This document shows positions 47,928 through 59,379 of a DNA stretch of 64,000 nucleotides, piece after piece. The notes beneath the pieces were generated by a model. It did not search any database and was not told the origin of the DNA. It was given only the letters and a program-made list of their open reading frames with translations. Position numbers and translations under genes: made by a program. Numbering within the stretch: the stretch's first letter is position 1; each line of letters starts with the position of its first letter. Origin of the DNA: Glebionis coronaria (lineage: Eukaryota > Streptophyta > Magnoliopsida > Asterales > Asteraceae); the NCBI GenBank assembly GCA_025667525.1, contig JANFOE010000054.1, forward strand, positions 930,001-994,000, written 5' to 3'.

Positions 47928-48864
47928 ACCTTAAGCTTATTTATGTTTGAGTTTCCGTAATAGGGTCTAGTTATACATGAAGATATTCAGAAGTTATTAG
48001 AAGTTATTTACGTTAGGAAAACTTAACATTCAGAAGTTATTAGAAGTTATTTATGTTAGAACCAAATAAGCTATAAGTTCTTTTTGCTTAATTGCCTGGT
48101 GGTATGGTGGTGATAATTTATGAGTGATCGTGTTGTTCGTGCAAGTGTTATCACTCATCGCTACGTTGTCTGCCAGACCCATTAGTCGCATTTTGACGAC
48201 TATCGAGTGGTCAAGGTAAACCAAAACTTTAAGGTTTTACGTGACGGCTGGTTTATAAAAGCAATAGTATGATCATCTCACATTTTTGTTTTTGTGAAAT
48301 GTGGTTTATAAAAGCAATAGTATGATCGAGTTATTTGTTAACCTGATGATGTTTTTACCGTAATGTGTCTCCATTTAAGATGATAGATATGTTCATACTG
48401 GATTCGACTTTTTGTTTTTCATTACGCTAAAAACAACATCAGGTTAACAAATAACTCGATCATACTATTTCTTTTATAAACCACATTTCACAAAAACAAA
48501 AAGGTGAGATGATCATACTATTGCTTTTATAAACTAGTCGTCGCGTAAAATCAAAACCCTTAAAGTTTTGGTTTACCTTGGCCGCTCGATAGTCGTCAAA
48601 ATGCGACCAATCAGTCTAACAGACAACGTGGCGATGAGTGATAACAGTTGCACGAACAACGCGATCACCCTTAAATTCTCACCACCATACCACCAGGCAA
48701 TCAAGCAAAAAGGACTTATAGCTTATTTGGTTCTAACATAAATAACTTCTAATAACTTCTGAATGTTAAGTTTTCCTAACGTAAATAACTTCTAATAACT
48801 TCTGAATGTCTTCATGTATAACTAGACCCTATTACGGAAACTCAAACATAAATAAGCTTAAGGT
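47928..48864. mobile_element. Foldback element, arms about 435 bp
   Basis: The left arm (47928-48363) and right arm (48425-48864) are inverted copies with few mismatches, joined by a loop of about 60 bp. The ends read accttaagcttat and ataagcttaaggt. Inside each arm a 40-bp unit around cagaagttattagaagtt is doubled. No target duplication of 8 or 9 bp is visible, so the class is unknown. No ORF. Confidence 0.75.
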
Positions 48865-49069
48865 ACCGATCGACTTTTCACAGTGTATTCTGACATTACC
48901 AGCAACTCAAGAACTAGAAACGGAACCGATCGACTTTTCACAGTGTATCGACAAACCACACATAACTACTATAACGTGAGTATAAAGTAAAGAATACATA
49001 CAAGAATATACATAACCGAACAAAATTGAAAAAACGAAGTGTCAAGACCCCTCTCCCTCACATCATAGA
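48865..49069. other. No gene; short direct repeat
   Basis: accgatcgacttttcacag occurs twice, about 60 bp apart (48864 and 48924). Confidence 0.6.
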
Positions 49070-49509
49070 CAGTGGCGGAGCTAAGGCTTAGCAACGTACC
49101 GCACATGCCACATATGAATTTGGCTTATGAGTATAGTATACATCTCACAAATTTTTGTTCATTGATTTTATACACTTGGTCAAAGGTCAACAATTGTGAG
49201 CTATAATATAGTATAATAGAAATGATATTGAAAGTTCAGTTTTGCTAAAAATATGTTGTATATACCGACAGTTATGGACCATTGTTAGTCAGTGGCGGAG
49301 CTAAGGCTCAGCAACGTGTGGCACATGCCACATATGAATTTGGCTTGTGAGTATAGTATACATCTCACAAATTTTTGTTCACTGATTTTATACACTTGGT
49401 CAAAGGTCAACAATTGTGAGCTATAATATAGTATAATAGAAATGATATTGAAAGTTTAGTTTTGCTAAAAATATGTTGTATATACCGACACTTATGGACC
49501 ATTGTTAGT
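49070..49509 (+). repeat. Two 220-bp copies of the hAT left end
   Basis: 49070-49289 and 49290-49509 are near identical; each begins with the terminal inverted repeat and ends in accattgttagt. The second belongs to the inner hAT. Confidence 0.9.
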
Positions 49510-49741
49510 CCAAGAAAAGCCCATCTATTTAATAACTAGACCTTTTACATTAGTTAACTTTTTTCTTTATTATTTGTGCTCATCATTTTGGACTGGCAAC
49601 TACAGCTCGAGAGTGTATAACGCGAGGGACGGTGTGGGAGTCTGCGTTTTCATGCTCGCGTTGTGGCCATGGCTCAACACATGATTCACCGTACCATATG
49701 CTCTTATTAGGTTTTAGTCTCTAAGAAAAAAGATATTATAA

Positions 49742-49999
49742 AAGAAAATTGTCGTCATAAGTGGCAGTATTGGTGATGAGGAAGGAACTTTACCTAAACG
49801 TATTTCAGAAACTACGCCTGAACCGATTCCACAACCTACACCTATTCCTTCATCGTTAGATGGTAGTGATTTCAATTCTCATTCGTGGGATCTGTCTGAG
49901 AGGCCAAGCATTTTTACTTATGACGCTAATATAAGAGATAAAATTAGGCGAAAGTATTTGAGCAATGGACCTTGTGAACCACGTCATCATACGTTTTGA
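49742..49999 (+). pseudogene. hAT transposase fragment with TTF-type zinc-finger start
   Basis: An open stretch without its own ATG encodes a Thr/Pro/Ser-rich linker, then WDLSERPSIFTYDANIRDKI and RRKYLSNGPCEP, then HH. This matches the start of the TTF-type domain in plant hAT transposases related to ZMYM1-like proteins (recognised from memory). In this unit it ends at TGA 49997; in the other units the frame runs a few codons further (to about 51980, 53950 and 55914). The catalytic RNase-H-like core and dimerisation domain are missing. The frame stops where the retroelement inserted. Unit 2 has an additional TAA near 51775. Confidence 0.65.
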
Positions 50000-50017
50000 A
50001 AAAAACAATAGGGACTA

Positions 50018-51359
50018 ACATTGATAAAGACCGAATTATAGATGGTCAATCTCTCAAGAAGTAGATTAAGAAACGAGATGGATAGGGCCCTTAGAGTGGG
50101 CAATACTCCAAAGAACTAAGAGAGAAACTAAGTTTAACTTTCATTCATTTTTCCTCCTCCCTATAAAAAGAGTTATAGTAGTATATGTAGGAAATAAGAA
50201 GTAGTTACATAACGCATGTGCTACATTTAAGGAACAAAAGAAAACATGGGAAAACAAGTGAGTGTGTGAACCAAAATGCATGAGAATAGCAACTAAAATC
50301 TAACGTGCATGAAATGATCATAAACGTCCATGAGAGGAAGCAAAATCAAATGGACTTGATCTTGAGCACGTATCAATACTCCGCACCTCAAAACGAGTCT
50401 TGTCCTCAAGACTCATGGTATTATCTCCTATATCATGTGGCTTCCAAGGTGGTTTCGGTTCGGGTTGAAGAAAAACATACTTTGGTGGATGGCATGGGTG
50501 ATCTTGAAAAATGAGTTCACGCAACCAAAGATGGCTAACATGTCGTTGATGCGCATGTCATGGTCGTAGGTTTGTTCAACTACCGGATGGATGCTCAATT
50601 TGATTTTTGGTTTTCTGATGATCTGCGAGCAATGTTTGAAATTAAATAGGGAGTTTGGGTGGTAACCTTGGTCTCGGTGTTAGGGACGGATGTAACACGA
50701 TTTCTGGGTGGCAACGGAAAAGGAGGAATTTGAATTGTGATCTCGGTGTTGATGAGCGTAGATGTAGTCTTGGTGTTGTCTGTTATGGTGTTAGAGGTGG
50801 AATGTGGTTTCGAGGTGACATCAATATCTGTGAAGTTTGACATATGACATGTTATAACGGTGGTGTGAAGTGGGCTGATTCCGAGGCGGGCTTGAAGAAT
50901 ATTAACGAGAGCATCGACTTTTGCATTTAAGGAGGATAATTGATCTTGGATGTTTGTGGGTGGTTTAGATGTTGGAGGTATCGAGTAAGCCGATGAAAGC
51001 ACCATTGATAAAGACCAAATTATAGATGGTCAATCTCCCAATAAGTAGATTAAGAAACGAGATAGATAGGGCCCTTAGAGCGGGCAAGACTCCAAAGGAC
51101 TAAGAGAGAAACTAAGTTTAACTTTCATTCATTTTTCCTCCTCCCTTTAAAAAGAGTTATAGTAGTATATATAGGAAATAAGAAGCAGTTACATAATGCA
51201 TGTGCTACATTTAAGGAACTAAAGAAAACATGGGAAAACAAGTGAATGGGTGAACCAAAATGCATGAGACTAGCAACTAAATTCTAACGTGCATGAAATG
51301 ATCATAAACGTGCATCAGAGAAAGCAGAATCAAATGGACTTGATATTGAGCACGTATCA
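50018..51359 (-). mobile_element. Small LTR retroelement in unit 1 (TRIM-like)
   Basis: LTRs are about 50022-50375 and 51006-51359 (354 bp each). On the minus strand each begins TGATACGTGC and ends CTTTATCA. The internal 630 bp begins with tggtgctttcatc, a word seen at the start of several plant gypsy elements, and ends with gaggacaagactcg just before the left LTR. Flanking gacta occurs at 50013-50017 and 51360-51364. The antisense ORF 51005-50595 is frameshifted here. Confidence 0.8.
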
Positions 51360-51986
51360 GACTAAAGTAACAAGTTTTGTTGCAAATTGGTACTTTTTAT
51401 TCTTTATAAGTTAGAACATGGGGTATTTTTTTTGTGCCACACATGTTTAGAAATCTTAGCTTCGCCACTGTTGTTAGTCCAAGAAAAGCCAATCTATTTA
51501 TTAACTAGACCTTTTACATTAGTTAACTTTTTTCTTTATTATTTGTGCTCATCATTTTGAACTGGAAAATATAGCTCGAGAGTGTATAACGCGAGGGCCG
51601 GTGTGGGAATCCGCATTTTCATGCTCGCGTTGTGGCCATGGCTCAAGACATGGTTCACCGTACCATATGCTCTTAATAGGTTTTAGTCTCTAAGAAAAAA
51701 GATATTATAAAAGAAAATTGTCGTCATAAGTGGCAGTAAAGGCGATGAGGAAGGAACTTTACCTAAACGTATTTAAGAAACTACGCCTAAACCGATTCCA
51801 CAACCAACACCTATTCCTTCATCGTTAGATGGTAGTGATTTCAGTACTCATTCATGGGATCCGTCTGAGAGGCCTAGAATTTTTACTTATGACGCTAATA
51901 TAAGAGATAAAATTAGGCGAAAGTATTTGAGCAATGGACCTTGTGAACCACATCATCATACGTTTCGAAAAAAACAATAGGGACTA

Positions 51987-53330
51987 ACATTGATAAAGAC
52001 CGAATTATAGATGGTCAATCTCCCAAGAAGTAGATTAAGAAAGGAGATGGATAGGGCCCTTAGAGTGGGCAAGACTCCAAAGAACTAAGAGAGAAACTAA
52101 GTTTAACTTTCATTCATTTTTCCTCCTTCCTATAAAACGAATTACAGTAGTATATATAGGAAATAAGAAGCAGTTACATAATGCATGTGCTACATTTAAG
52201 AAACTAAAGAAAACATGGGAAAACAAGTGAGTGTGGGAACCAAAATGCATGAGACTAGTAACTAAATTCTAACGTGCATGAAATGATCATAAACGTGCAT
52301 GAGAGAAAGCAAAATCAAATGGACTTGATCTTGAGCACATATCAATACTTCGTACCTCAAAACGAGTCTTGTCCTCAAGACTCATGGTATTATCTCCTAT
52401 ATCATGTGGCTTCCAAGGTGGTTTCGGTTCGGGTTGAAGAAAAACATACTTTGGTGGATGGTATGGGTGATCTTGAAAAAATGAGTTCACGCAACCAAAG
52501 ATGGCTAACATGTCGTTGATGCGCATGTCATGGTCGTAGGTTTGTTCAACTACCAGATGGATGCTCGATTTGTTTGTTTGGTTTCCTGATGATCTGCGAG
52601 CAATGTTCGAAATTAAACAGGGAGTTTCGGTGGTAACCTTGGTCTCGCTGTTAGGGACGGATGTAACACGATTTCTGGGTGGCAACAGAAAAGGAGGAAT
52701 TTGAATTGTGATCTTGGTGTTGATGGGCGTAGATGTAATCTTAGTGTTGTCTGTTATGGTGTTAGAGGTGGAATGTGGTTTCAAGGTGACATCAATATCT
52801 GTGAAGTTTGACATATGACATATTGTAACGGTGGTGCGAAGTGGGGTGATTCCGAGGCGGGCTTGGAGAATATTAACGAGAGCATCGACTTTTGCATTTA
52901 AGGCGGATAATTGATCTTGGATGTTTGTGGGTGGTTTAGATGTTGAAGGTATCGAGTAATTCGATGAAAGCACCATTGATAAAGGCCAAATTATAGATGG
53001 TCAATCTCCCAATAAGCAGATTAAGAAACGAGATGGATAGGGCCCTTAGAGCGGGCAAGACTCCAAAGAACTAAGAGAGAAACTAAGTTTAAATTTCATT
53101 CATTTTTCCTCCTCCCTATAAAAAGAGTTATAGTAGTATATATAGGAAATAAGAAGCAGTTACATAATGCATGTGCTACATTTAAGGAACTAAAGAAAAC
53201 ATGGGAAAACAAGTGAGTGGGTGAACCAAAATGCATGAGACTAGCAACTAAATTCAAACGTGCATGAAATGATCATAAATGTGCATGAAAGAAAGCAGGA
53301 TCAAATGGACTTGATCTTGAGCACGTATCA
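51987..53330 (-). mobile_element. Small LTR retroelement in unit 2
   Basis: LTRs are about 51991-52344 and 52977-53330, flanked by gacta. The internal ORF is intact in this copy. Confidence 0.8.
52287..52976 (-). CDS. 229-aa ORF of the small LTR retroelement, unit 2 copy
   Basis: On the minus strand ATG 52976 lies within the PBS-like word just inside the LTR. The frame runs through the whole interior and ends inside the opposite LTR. The start MVLSS..SIPSTSKPPTNIQ is followed by a short heptad helix, DQLSALNAKVDALVNILQAR, that resembles the N-terminal coiled coil of gypsy Gag. The middle is Thr/Pro/Asn-rich. The end (EPKPPWKPHD, then EDKTRFEV) is translated from the PPT region. The other four interiors carry the same frame with shifts or stops. 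It may be a gag fragment left by internal deletion; function as a protein is doubtful. Confidence 0.45.
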   Translation of the reverse strand: MVLSSNYSIPSTSKPPTNIQDQLSALNAKVDALVNILQARLGITPLRTTVTICHMSNFTDIDVTLKPHSTSNTITDNTKITSTPINTKITIQIPPFLLPPRNRVTSVPNSETKVTTETPCLISNIARRSSGNQTNKSSIHLVVEQTYDHDMRINDMLAIFGCVNSFFQDHPYHPPKYVFLQPEPKPPWKPHDIGDNTMSLEDKTRFEVRSIDMCSRSSPFDFAFSHARL

Positions 53331-53441
53331 GACTAATGTAAGAAGTTTTGTTGCAAATTGGTACTTTTTATTCTTTATAAGTTAGAACATGGGGTATTTT
53401 TTTTGTGCCACACATGTTTAGAAATCTTAGCTCTGCCACTG

Positions 53442-55405
53442 TTGTTACTCCAAGAAAAGCCCATCTATTTAATAACTAGACCTTTTACATTAGTTAACTT
53501 TTTTCTTTATTATTTGTGCTCATCATTTTAGACTGGCAACTACAGCTCGAGAGTGTATAACGCGAGGGACGGTGTGGGAGTCTGCGTTTTCATGCTCGCG
53601 TTGTGGCCATGGCTCAAGACATGGTTCACCGTACCATATGCTCTTATTAGGTTTTAGTCTCTAAGAAAAAAGATATTATAAAAGAAAATTGTCGTTATAA
53701 GTGGTAGTAATGGCGATGAGGAAGGAACTTTACCTAAACTTATTTCAGAAACTACGGCTGAACCGATTCCACAACCTACACCTATTCCTTCATCGTTAGA
53801 TGGTAGTGATTTCATTACTCATTCATGGGATCCGTCAGAGAGGCCAAGCATTTTTACTTATGACGCTAATATAAGAGATAAAATTAGGCGAAAGTTTTTC
53901 AGCAATGGACCTTGTGAACCACGTCATCATACGTTTCGAAAAAACAATAAGGACTAACATTGATAAAGACCGAATTATAGATGGTCAATCTCCCAAGAAG
54001 TAGATTAAGAAACGAGATGGATAGGGCCTTTAGAGTGGGCAAGACTCCAAAGAACTAAGAGAAAAACTAAGTTTAACTTTCATTCATTTTTCCTCCTCCC
54101 TATAAAAAGAGTTACAGTAGTACATATAGGAAATAAGAAGCAGTTACATAATGCATGTGCTACATTTAAGGAACTAAAGAAAACATGGTAAAACAAGTGA
54201 GTGTGTGAACCAAAATGCATGAGACTAGCAACTAAATTTGAATGTGCATGAAATGATCATAAACGTGCAGGAGAGAAAGCAAAATCAAATGGACTTGATC
54301 TTGAGCACGTATCAATACTCCGCACCTCAAAACGAGTCTTGTCCTCAAGACTCATGGTATTATCTCCTATATCATGTGGCTACCAAGGTGGTTTCGGTTC
54401 GGGTTGAAGAAAAACATACTTTGGTGGATGGCATGGGTGATCTTGAAAAAATGAGTTCACTCAACCAAAGATGGCTAACATGTCGTTGATGCGCATGTCA
54501 TGGTCGTAGGTTTGTTCAACTACCGGATGGATGCTCGATTTGCTTGTTTGTTTTTCTGATGATCTGCGACCAATGTTCAAAATTAAACAGGGAGTTTGGG
54601 TGGTAACCTTGTTCTCGGTGTTAAGGACGGATGTAACACGATTTCTGGGTGGCAACAGAAAAGGAGGAATTTGAATTTGATCTCGGTGTTGATGGGCGTA
54701 GATGTAGTCTTGGCGTTGTCTGTTATGGTGTTAGAGGTGGAATGTGGTTTCGAGGTGACATCAATATCCGTGAAGTTTGACATATGACATTTTGTAACGG
54801 TGGTGTGAAGTGGGGTGATTCTGAGGCGGGCTTGGAGAATATTAACGAGAGCATCGACTTTTGCATTTAAGGCGGATAATTGATCTTGGATGTTTGTGGG
54901 TGGTTTAGATGTTGGAGGTATCGAGTAAGCCGATGAAAGCACCATTGATAAAGACCAGATTATAGATGGTCAATCTCCCAATAAGTAGATTAAGAAACGA
55001 GATGGATAGGGACCTTAGAGCAGACAAGACTCCAAAGAACTAAGAGAGAAACTAAGTTTAACTTTCATTCATTTTTCCTCCTCCCTATAAAAAGAGTTAT
55101 AGTAGTATATATAGCAAATAAGAAGCAATTACATAATGCATGTGCTACATTTAAGGAACTAAAGAAAACATGGGAAAACAAGTGAGTGGGTGAACCAAAA
55201 TGCATGAGACTAGCAACTAAATTCTAACGTGAATGAAATGATCATATACGTGCATGAGAGAAAGCAGATGCAAATGGACTTGATATTGAGCACGTATCAG
55301 ACTAAAGTGTTTTGTTGCAAATTGGTACTTTTTATTCTTTATAAGTTAGAACATGGGGTATTTTTTTTGTGCCATACATGTTTTGAAATCTTAGCTCCGC
55401 CACTA
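53442..55405 (+). repeat. hAT body unit 3 (1,964 bp)
   Basis: It begins ttgttactcc (one change in the 8-bp junction) and ends cttagctccgccacta. Transposase fragment about 53700-53950. Confidence 0.85.
53957..55299 (-). mobile_element. Small LTR retroelement in unit 3
   Basis: LTRs are about 53961-54314 and 54946-55299, flanked by gacta. The antisense frame is split (54945-54583 and 54655-54461) by a one-base indel near 54675. Confidence 0.8.
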
Positions 55406-58367
55406 TTGTTAGTCCAAGAAAAGCCCATCTATTTAATACCTAGACCTTTTACATTAGTTAACTTTTTTCTTTATTATTTGTGATCATCATTTTGGACTGG
55501 CAACTACAGCTCGAGAGTGTATAACGCGAGGGACGGTGTGGGAGTCTGCGTTTTTATGCTCATGTTGTGGCCATGGCTCAAGACATGGTTCATCGTACCA
55601 TATGCTCTTATTAGGTTTTAGTCTCTAAGAAAAAAGATATTATAAAAGAAAATTGTCGTCATAAGTGGCAGTAATGGCGATGAGGAAGGAACTTTACCTA
55701 AACGTATTTCAGAAACTACGCCTGAACCGATTCCACAATCAACACCTATTCCTTCATCGTTAGATGGTAGTGATTTCAATACTCATTCAAGGGATCCGTC
55801 TGAGAGGCCAAGCATTTTTACTTATGACGCTAATATAAGAGATAAAATTAGGCGAAAGTATTTGAGCAATGGACCTTGTGAACAACGTCATCATATGTTT
55901 CGAAAAAAATAATAGGGACTAACATTGATAAAGATCGAATTATAGATGGTCAATCTCCCAAGAAGTAGATTAAGAAACGAGATGGATAGGGCCCTTAAAG
56001 TGGGCAAGACTCCAAATAACTAAGAGAGAAACTAAGTTTAACTTTCATTCATTTTTCCTCCTCCCTATAAAAAGAGTTACAGTAGTATATATAGGAAATA
56101 AGAAACAGTTTCATAATGCATGTGCTACATTTAAGGAACTAAAGAAAACATGGGACAACAAGTGAGTGTGTGAACCAAAATGCATGAGACTAGCAACTAA
56201 ATTCTAACGTGCATGAAATGATCATAAACGTGCATGAGAGAAAGCAAAATCATTCGGACTTGACCTTGAGCACGTATCAATACTCCGCACCTCAAAACGA
56301 GTCTTGTCCTTAAGACTCATGGTATTATCTCCTGTATCATATGGCTTCCAAGGTGGTTGCGGTTCGGGTTGAAGAAACACATACTTTGGTGGATGTCATG
56401 GGTGATCTTGAAAAATAAGTTCACGCAACCAAAGATGGCTAACATGTCGTTGATGCGCATGTCATGGTCGTAGGTTTGTTCAACTACCGGATGGATGCTC
56501 GATTTGCTTGTTTGGTTTTCTGATGTTCTGCGAGCAATGTTCGAAATTAAACAGGGAGTTTGGGTGGTAACTTTGGTCTCGGTGTTAGGGACGGATGTAA
56601 CACGATTTCTGGGTGGCAACGGAAAAGGAGGAATTTGAATTGTGATATCAGTGTTGATGGGCGTAGATGTAGTCTTGGCGTTGTCTGTTATGGTGTTAGA
56701 GGTGGAATGTGGTTTCGAGGTGACATCAATATCCGTGAAGTTTGACATATGACATGTTGTAACGGTGGTGTGAAGTGGGGTGATTCCGAGGCGTGCTTGG
56801 AGAATATTAACGAGAGCATCGACTTTTGCATTTAAGGCGGATAATTCATCTTGGATGTTTGTGGGTGGTTTAGATGTTGGAGGTATCGAGTAAGCCGATG
56901 AAAGCACCATTGATAAAGACCAAATTATAGATGGTCAATCTCCCAATAAGCAGATTAAGAAACGAGATGGATAGGGCCGTTAGAGCGGGAAAGACTCCAA
57001 AGAACTAAGAGAGAAACTAAGTTTAACTTTCATTCATTTTTCCTCCTCCATATAAAAAGAGTTACAGTAGTATATATAGGAAATAAGAAGCAGTTACATA
57101 ATGCATGTGCTACATTTAAGGAACTAAAGAAAACATGGGAAAACAAGTGAGTGGGTGAACCAAAATGCATGACACTAGCAACTAAATTCTAACGTGCATG
57201 AAATGATCATAAACATGCATGAGAGAAAGCAAAATCAAATGGACTTGATCTTGAGCACGTATCAATACTCCGCACCTCAAAACGAGTCTTGTCCTCAAGA
57301 CTCATGGTATTATCTCCTATATCATGTGGCTTCCAAGGTGGTTTCGGTTCGGGTTGAAGAAAAACATACTTTGGTGGATGGCATGGGTGATCTTGAAAAA
57401 ATGAGTTCACGCAACCAAAGATGGCTAACATGTCGTTGATGCGCATGTCATGGTCGTAGGTTTGTTCAACTACCGGATGGATGCTCGATTTGCTTGTTTG
57501 GTTTTCTGATGATCTGCGAGCAATGTTCGAAATTAAACAGGGAGTTTGGGTGGTAACCTTGGTCTCGGTGTTAGGGACGTATGTAACACGATTTCTGGGT
57601 GGCAACGAAAAAGGAGGAATTTGAATTGTGTCTCGATGTTGATGGGCATAGATGTAGTCTTGGCGTTGTCTGTTATGGTGTTAGAGGTGGAATGTGGTTT
57701 GGAGGTGACATCAATATCCGTGGAGTTTGACATATGACATTTTGTAACGGTGGTGTGAAGTGGGGTGATTCCGAGGCGGGCTTGGAGAATATTAACTAGA
57801 GCATCGACTTTTGCATTTAAGCCAGATAATTCATCTTGGATGTTTGTGGGTGGTTTAGATGTTGGAGGTATCGAGTAAGCTGATGAAAGCACCATTGATA
57901 AAGACCAAATTATAGATGGTCAATCTCCCAATAAGTAGATTAAGAAACGAGATGGATAGGGCCCTTAGAGCGAGCAAGACTCCAAAGAACTAAGAGAGAA
58001 ACTAAGTTTAACTTTCATTCATTTTTCCTCCTCCCTATAAAAAGAGTTACAGTAGTATATATAGGAAATAAGAAGCACTTACATACATGTGCTACATTTA
58101 AGGAACTAAAGAAAACATGGGAAAACAAGTGAGTGGGTGAACCAAAATGCATGAGACTAGCAACTAAATTCTAACGTGCATGAAATGATCATAAACGTAC
58201 ATGAGAGAACATGAGAGAAAGCAGAATCAAATGGACTTGATCTTGAGCACGTATCAGACTAAAGTAAGAAGTTTTGTTGCAAATTGGTACTTTTTATTCT
58301 TTATAAGTTAGAACATGGGGTATTTTTTTTGTGCCACACATGTTTAGAAATCTTAGCTCCGCCACTG
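55406..58367 (+). repeat. hAT body unit 4 (2,962 bp, with an extra LTR-interior segment)
   Basis: Same layout as the other units, but longer by about 985 bp, the length of one LTR plus one interior. Transposase fragment about 55664-55914. Confidence 0.85.
55922..58256 (-). mobile_element. Three-LTR, two-interior retroelement in unit 4
   Basis: LTRs are about 55926-56279, 56911-57264 and 57896-58256, with interiors 56280-56910 and 57265-57895. Outer flanks are gacta on both sides. The first interior keeps 197 codons of the antisense ORF (56910-56317); the second is frameshifted near 57610. Confidence 0.85.
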
Positions 58368-58375
58368 ATCATAGA

Positions 58376-58597
58376 GATTAGGGGTAGGACAAACTGACTC
58401 CAAGAAGTCGACTCTCAAACGGAAAAAAAAACGGGTTGGGTTCGAGACACAAACAAATTCAACCGACCTTTACTACTGGACCAATAACTAGATAAACGTA
58501 ACATTAATAACTTATTAATTAGCTAATATAAAGACTAAAATCATATCAATGTTAAATTTAAACAAATTTCAATACCTTTGTTCTTAAAAAATGCGGC
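58376..58597. other. No gene seen
   Basis: AT-rich flank directly after the hAT target duplication. Confidence 0.6.
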
Positions 58598-58865
58598 TTA
58601 AATTAAAATCAATAATTAAGGCGCATGGGTAGTCTTGCCTCTTGTCTATATACTAATAATGAATTTTTTTGTTAATTGTTGTAGTAAAGAACAACTTATG
58701 GTGTGAAAACGAATATGTTTAGTCTCTCATTTAAGAGAAATGCGTGACTTTACTTCGATGTCAAACGAAGAAACAGTGAACTAGTTGCTTGTTTTCTCTC
58801 CATGATGTACTTAATAGGTGTTTCTGGCAAAATATGTTTGTGTTGACATAATCACATAAGAGAGT
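58598..58865. repeat. Duplicated flank, paralogous to 26666-26856
   Basis: See the shared words given for the other copy; this copy has about 90 bp more. Confidence 0.75.
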
Positions 58866-59379
58866 ATGATGCAAGACTCGATCCTAACGCACTTAACATG
58901 CACGCTCTCAATGTCTTGTGCAAGATTCTTCTACCACTTCATATACGAGATGCGTTTCATGAGCAGTTATGAGAAAAGTTCCGTAAGGAATGTGTACCAA
59001 AAAGAGTTCAAATGAAGCAATCTCAGCCTCCCATCCAAATTCAATCCAACTGTTGAAATTACATCTCATCTACTTATGCTATGCACTCACTTTTTATAAT
59101 ACACATTATTTTCTCCCCTAACCACAATTTTTTACATCACCGGCTTAACACCACCACCGTCACACTCCACCGCTGCACGACCATCATCGCCCCACATAGT
59201 CGTGACCACCATCAGTCTTCACTGTCGTCACCATCGTCGCACTCCACTACTGCACGACCATATTTGCACCCTACAACCGTCATCCACCACCATCGATCAT
59301 CACCGTCATCGCCATCAAAACCTCATCGGTAACCTTTCGATCCACCAGTTACTTATTTATATCTACTTATACAGATTTC
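58866..59379. other. No gene supported; CAC-rich low complexity at 59145-59325
   Basis: An open stretch near 58866-58970 is protein-like but not recognised. The cac/atc-rich stretch resembles 60860-61130 in composition. Confidence 0.45.

Larger units (their letters stand above)
49502..51470 (+). repeat. hAT body unit 1 (1,969 bp)
   Basis: It runs from ttgttagtccaag to the right terminal repeat cttagcttcgccactg. With the 220-bp left end it makes a complete inner hAT at 49290-51470, flanked by ttgttagt on both sides. Confidence 0.85.
51471..53441 (+). repeat. hAT body unit 2 (1,971 bp)
   Basis: Same layout as unit 1; it ends cttagctctgccactg. Its transposase fragment is about 51729-51980. Confidence 0.85.
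49070..58367 (+). mobile_element. 9.3-kb self-nested and tandemly amplified hAT locus, TSD atcataga
   Basis: Terminal inverted repeats are cagtggcggagctaag (49070-49085) and cttagctccgccactg (58352-58367). The 8-bp duplication atcataga is perfect at 49062-49069 and 58368-58375. The interior holds a doubled 220-bp left end and four copies of the element body. Each body has a TTF-type transposase fragment and an LTR retroelement. An inner insertion is marked by ttgttagt (49282-49289 and 51471-51478). Confidence 0.85.

Noticed and set aside
47928..48864. Third Mutator-like foldback
   Set aside because: Unlike the elements at 2097 and 60587 there is no 9-bp duplication and the ends do not begin GGGTTAAG.
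49502..58367. Satellite DNA with a period of about 1,970 bp
   Set aside because: TIRs, 8-bp target duplications and an inner TSD show a rearranged hAT transposon rather than a classic satellite.
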